Below are positions 58,931 through 64,000 of a DNA stretch of 64,000 nucleotides, piece after piece. A program made the position numbers and the translations under genes. The stretch is from Hirundichthys speculiger (lineage: Eukaryota; Chordata; Actinopteri; Beloniformes; Exocoetidae). How positions within the stretch are numbered: the stretch's first letter is position 1; every line of letters begins with the position of its first letter. The notes under the pieces are model-generated. The model was not told where the DNA came from. It did no database searches and was given only the letters and a program-made list of their open reading frames with translations. The stretch covers positions 434,001-498,000 of the forward strand of contig JAGFBZ010000934.1 in assembly GCA_018398805.1 (NCBI GenBank), read 5' to 3'.

Positions 58931-59223
58931 TGTGTGTGTGTATAGTGGTGTATTTGTGGTTGTGTACAATCTGATGGATGAACACAATCTTGGGTCACCC
59001 ATTAATTTCCTATGGTGGTCATTTTTGACCGGTAAAACCACAGGTGTTACCAAGTTGAATAAACTACTCAAAATTCAGAGAAAATGGTGATCAGCAATTA
59101 TACATGTTCAAATGGCTAGTGTGGAGGATATCTTAAGGCCCTGAGACAATCAAATGTAAAACACAATATTTATGATTGATGGAAGTAGGAAATCATTTGA
59201 CCCGATCATGACAGAAAGGTTAA

Positions 59224-60756
59224 ACAAACTAGTTATTTATCACGTGTTTCTAGCCCCAAAAATTCCAACCCACTTGTTTCAAACGACTTCAGAAAAAAAG
59301 AAGCTCAACTCATATTATTATATTAATATAAGCAGAATTGGAAACTGTGGCAGCTGATGCCACAAGTTGGGTGACAAAATTTGAATTATGGCCCATCTAG
59401 TTGGTCTCTGACTCTTCAACCACTGAAAACCTGGTCTTCTTCCTTTTCTTTATTTTTTTGCCTGAACACCACTGTCAGATGACCATCTCTGTGATGGACA
59501 ATTTTAATACTCTGCATGGAGTTTGCAGCCATCATCAGACCCCCATTACGCTTCTCTGAATTGCTAATTCACACGGCTCTCTTCACCATTATACAGTTCT
59601 GCTACCACCTTCCAAGATGGCACAGCCTCAGAATAAAATGTTACATCCTCCTGTGCCATTCAGATAGCACAAAAAAAAAAGGGTACAGGGGCAACGTGAA
59701 CTGGTTGTGTGAATGGGACTAATGAAATCCAAGCCTAAGACGGGTGCTGGGGACTGAATCACCAATCATTTGATAAGAGGACACTATATTTAATAACAAT
59801 GAGTTTAACACTTTGTGTGCACTAATGTGCACATGCAAAAAATATCCAGGTGCTGCAAAAATGCTTGTGTTCAAATCAGCATCAGGTCACATGGATGACA
59901 AAAAAACTAACTGGATGAAGCCAGAAGCAAAACGCAGCTGGAACTTGTGTATGTAGAGAGCTGTTTGGTGAAACCCTCCAGTGGGGCAGAAGACAAAAAG
60001 AAATGCAGAACAGTCTCGACAGACATAAATCACAGGGAAATGAGAGACTGCAGAAAGACAGAAACATGGCATGTTGAGGTAAGGGAATTGGAAACGAAAC
60101 AATAAATGAGTATTTCTCTGCCTATGGCGCAGCTCCTTGATGTGAGGGTCAGAGTGTGACTAACCCACTAGCTGTGGCTGGGATGCCCTTTCTGTCTCAA
60201 TGCACCTGTTTCACCACATTAAACACTTCACATGTTTCTCAGGGTACCGGCTCCACACTCTTCCCAACACTCATACACAGCCCCAGAGAAATGCTCATAC
60301 ACGTAGATGACGCGCACAAGCACACTTCCACAAACACTCACGGACAAATGTGGGACTACAGTAAAATGGGGCGAGAATGAAGGTCGAGAATAATAAAGAT
60401 GATGTATTGAGTAAAGGTTATCCTGTCTCCAAGATGCTAATTGTTCTGTCAACAGTATTCATTTGCCAGGACTCCCAAAGGGCATGCATCCATTTTGTTT
60501 GTTCCAAGCAGATAGGTTCCCTCTCGCTCTCTGTACGTGTGTGTGTGTAAGTGTCACTGTTTTTTTTTTCTTTTTTTGGTTTTATTTTTCATGAGAATGC
60601 AGTAGAACGTTTATGAATGCTTTACTGTTTCCTTCATTTCTGCATGAATGTGACCCTAATTATCATCTAATGTTGGCATAGATAAACACAACCCTGTTAA
60701 ATTATGTAAAAAATGATCATATTGGGTAATTTCTTTCAACACACCTCAACTCATTA
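59224..60756. other. Intergenic DNA
   Basis: Nothing recognised besides short A and T runs. Confidence 0.4.
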
Positions 60757-61452
60757 CAGTGATCCCTTGCCACTTCGCGGTTTAAGTTAGTTATTCGCTG
60801 ATTTTTTTCAGAAATATATAATTAATATAATTTTTTTGAAAATTTAATAAATCCCGGAAACATCACAGGATGTTGTGCGCGTTCTCTCACAGTGAAGAAA
60901 TGCTGTGAGCCAGCCTGGCCCCTTTAAGAAGGTGGCCTTATGGGTAATGATGTGGCCTTATGGGTAATGTAGTGTGTGTGTCGTGGGACGGCAGAAGAAA
61001 AACAGGGTTAGATGAAAAGTGTAGTGAGCATCAACAGCAGCTCAGCATGTATAGATTTACATTCTCTGTTAACCAACAGGAGCCCAACAATACAACCTGT
61101 GTGATGTTACAAGTTCCTGCAGTGACACAATAAAGTGCTCGTTCCATGCAGAGAAAACCAGACTTTTTGTTTTGTTGTTGTTAGCTTGTTAGCCGCTAAT
61201 TACGAGCCAAAAATAGCACAATACCAGCAGTTTGTTTACTACGGTTCGGAGACCAGAGGCTGTGAAGGTAACAGAAAGACCACAGTTGAACTTATGTCTT
61301 GTTTCACTGCAGTGTCTCGCTACTTTTTTGGGGGTTTTAAACATATTTTAAACACATTATTTAGGCTCGGGGGGCTCTGGCTCCAGTTTGCGGATTTTGA
61401 TTTACGCGGGGGGGCGCCGGTCCCCATTAACCGCGAAAAATAAGGGATCACT
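60757..61452. mobile_element. Tigger/pogo-like non-autonomous element, copy 2
   Basis: Left end CAGTGATCCCTTGCCACTTC after a TA (60755-60756). The right end ATAAGGGATCACTT has lost its last base match and TA, so it is damaged. Shared blocks with copy 1 include TTCAGAAATATA, CCACAGTT, TGTCTCGCTACTTTTTTG, AAACACATTATTTAGGCTCG and CCCCATTAACCGCG. A 17-bp GGCCTTATGGGTAATG-type direct repeat lies near 60944-60978. Confidence 0.78.
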
Positions 61453-64000
61453 TCACATACTGGCACTTAATTAGGAGCCATCCATTTTGATGCTGGGTAC
61501 CCCTTTAAACCTCCTTCACACACACACCGACTTTGGCCCTCGCCAGGTTCCCGGCATATTGTGAAATCATCATGACATCTAATATACAACGTTTTCATGT
61601 CAGTTCCATGTCTCAGCTATGGCCACTGAGTGAACAAGGTAAGGGAGGATGTTACTGGATCCTGCAGAGCTAGAAGGAGATACTCTTATTGTATCATTGT
61701 GCTTGTTTAATAAACACACACACACAAAGGAGAGATGTGTACAAAGCTCAGTGAAGATACAGTTAAAGAAAGTAGCAACATGGCTTCCAGAAAAGCAAGC
61801 ACAGCAAGCAAACAGCTTGCCTCGTATCTTCTCTCAGTCCACTACTTGTGTGTATTTTGCTGACAAAATAAGAGCTGGAGGCTTGATAGAATACTTATGT
61901 TACCGTGTCATCATCAGTTCATTGAGTGTATTGCCCCGTGTTACCAATCAGTCACATAGTGTGAACACCACAACAATGTCAAGACTCTTGACTTCAAGAC
62001 AGCCAGTCAAGTCATCTGAACAGCAGAGCAATCTGCCAACGCTGAAGCTGTGTGGTCTGAAGTCATCCTTATCATCCTTTCTGGTGCACATGGAACTGTT
62101 CTCCAGCCGCATATTTCCATTTACCCTTCTGTGGCGGTAAACTATCCACTGGCTGTGCCAATAGTAAACCAGAGTAGGTAAACACCATTTTCTAGTGCTG
62201 CCTTATCAACTAAAAACACAGTCTGTATTAGGAGATCTGAAGGAAGTGGGATAGAAAACTGAATCTCCAGAACAAGACGGTGGAATCCAACACTGGCTCT
62301 ACTTCTGACCTAACCCTAACCCTACTCTAAAAGCACTTGGTTATGGTTAGCAAAAAATCATGGTTAGATACTGAATTACACATCTAAAAAGTTTTACTGT
62401 GGAAAAGTCCTCAACATTTTCCACGTTCACATGGAAAAAGAAGTTTATATCATGTAGTTTGGGAAACCCATCCATGGCATGTAATGAGCTCCTGACCAAG
62501 GAATACTGAACGCTTACTTATAAAGGAAACATTGTTTTGCTGCCCTGTCTCGAGAAAAAACTGGATATTGCTAATGGTACAAATCATCAAAAGTGATGAA
62601 ACTCGCTCACACAGCTACAATGGACATAGAAGTTGCAGTTAAGAGACTCAAGAAAGTAATGACAAAAGAGAAAACTACTTGATCTCTGCACCCACTGAGC
62701 TAAGGACGGGTTCATGCTGTATGATTACTCAGGTGAAGTAATCTAAGACTATAGGCAATCATTGGAAAAAGTTTCCACTGCTTATTAAAAAACAGTGAGA
62801 CAGGAACAAAGATAAAATCTATAAGAACAGGCTCCAACAGGTATCAAGCAGTGTCAGGAATCTGCAGCTCGCTGCCTCCACAACCTCTGTCAGCTCAGGA
62901 ACCAATAGGAGTGCACCATGAAATGATGCAAACACCAACAACAGAACCAGATATAATGGAGAAACGTGAAGAAAAATATGGAAGTCAAATAAAGATGAAA
63001 GACACTTTCTTCTTATTTTTTTTACTTATTTTCTTTTTCCTTGCCAATGACAAGATGACGCTGTGTTTAACGCCTAAAATACTCTTGGGTTTACTTCTGT
63101 TGAAACCACGATTCAATGTATGTTCAATCACACAATGTAGCTTGCAGTAAATTATATATCTACGAGTTTCACGTTGTGCTGTGCTGGCCTGCATTAATCT
63201 CAGAAGACTGCTTGGCATCTGATTTTTCCAATGTAATAAGAAAAGCATTACTTGTTCTCTTTTTTCATGATTTAAATTATACCTTTTCATCCTTGCACGT
63301 TTATATCTTTGGCAACTACAGCTACATATGATGGAGTATGTCTCCATCAGTACAATTCAGTACATTCAGCCCAACTTATAAACACAAGATTATTTTCATC
63401 AAAATACTTTCCTCCGCCTTCTGTTTTGCTCTTGGTAATGGTTATGCACTGACTATCACTTTGTCTTTCTTGTTTTATTTTATTTTAGTAGCTATATTTG
63501 TTAGTCGTACACTTAAATATGGTGTCATCATTGCACTGTGTATTCATTTGTCCTATCACTGGAATTTAGCCAAGATTTTGTTGCTAAATAAAAGTGATTT
63601 ATTAAGAGTTTCACTAAATCCCTTCAAATAACCTGAATCGCTGGAAGAAAATGAATTCTTCACTCTTAAAGAGTCAACATGTCCTCTGTGAATAAGCTCT
63701 GAGGTGAATAGCAGAGACACGAGGTTTAGTCTTCAATTGAGGGCTGAATGTTCAGAGGCAGGGGTGGAATAAATGGCTCTCGGTGGGAACAGTAGGTCGG
63801 TTCCTTTGCCACAGGTTTGCTTTCAGCTAAAGAGACAACTCTGTCAGAGTGTGGCTGGTAATGAGGGGCACACAACGACACAGCTCACACTTACACTGTA
63901 CAGTCTTAAGGTTAAATGATATGACAGTCTCTAACTAAGTCCTTTTTGCCTTAAAGGTCAGCTGAATATTTTATTGCCAGCCAGGCTTGGCAGTGTATTG
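61453..64000. other. Intergenic DNA
   Basis: No recognised element. The longest frame (61649-62140, 163 codons) has no motif or membrane pattern I recognise and is probably chance. Confidence 0.4.

Larger units (their letters stand above)
57470..59219 (-). mobile_element. piggyBac-type element, internally deleted (~1.75 kb)
   Basis: TTAA at 57466-57469 and 59220-59223 flank ends CCTTTGTGTCGTG and its imperfect inverted partner (CCTTTCTGTCATG reading inward from the right). TTAA targets are the hallmark of piggyBac. Near the left end an 18-bp palindrome CCGGTCAAATTTGACCGG lies at 57512-57529; a related TTTTTGACCGG lies near the right end. It encodes only the N-terminal part of a transposase and contains a duplicated 175-bp segment with a palindromic filler. 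Confidence 0.8.

Noticed and set aside
61649..62140. 163-codon plus-strand frame
   Set aside because: No recognisable motif, no splice or promoter context and ordinary length for chance in 64 kb.

Overview
The window looks like gene-poor, transposon-rich DNA from a teleost fish, probably a percomorph. The evidence is the repeat set: Rex1/CR1-like, L2-like and RTE-like LINEs, Tc1/mariner, hAT, Harbinger and piggyBac elements, two tRNA-derived SINE types, and long (AC)n/(AT)n/(GT)n tracts in AT-rich DNA. I recognise no complete host gene and no structural RNA gene. Two minus-strand coding-like fragments (about 28.5-28.9 kb plus a few bases past 30.1 kb, and 45.6-45.9 kb) could be host exons or retrocopies; I do not recognise them.

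Layout. 0-10.5 kb: AT-rich intergenic DNA with a degenerate SINE, an RTE-like LINE remnant, microsatellites and unclassified repeats. 10.5-26.6 kb: a nested cluster in a (TA)n-rich stretch. It holds a 1.06-kb hAT derivative with a BED zinc-finger ORF, a 1.1-kb hAT-type element (second copy at 55.8 kb), and a 13.4-kb LTR retroelement with about 2.14-kb near-identical LTRs, a tRNA-Lys-type primer binding site, an interrupted gag, a protease fragment and a stub of reverse transcriptase. A nearly full-length Rex1/CR1-like LINE is inserted in it in antisense. The gag contains a segment that reads like a macro (ADP-ribose-binding) domain fold, which is the most unusual protein feature in the window.

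26.6-50 kb: a LINE endonuclease remnant, a Harbinger element keeping only a Myb/SANT-like ORF, Tc1 fragments, copies of a very abundant unclassified repeat, an AFC/ROn-1-like SINE, an L2 LINE carrying a Tigger-like element that itself carries another insertion, and a Tc1 relic split by an L2 tail. 50-64 kb: a hAT MITE with perfect 8-bp target duplications, the second copy of the 1.1-kb hAT, a piggyBac element keeping only the transposase N-terminal region, a second Tigger-like copy, and otherwise unremarkable DNA.

The genes do not form a pathway; they belong to independent mobile elements. A recurring theme is that three unrelated DNA transposons (hAT, Harbinger, piggyBac) each keep an ORF for a non-catalytic region and lack the catalytic domain. 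Many small frame breaks in the youngest elements fall at or near homopolymer runs, so some may be sequencing or assembly errors. Family names rest on remembered consensus features; no database search was possible.
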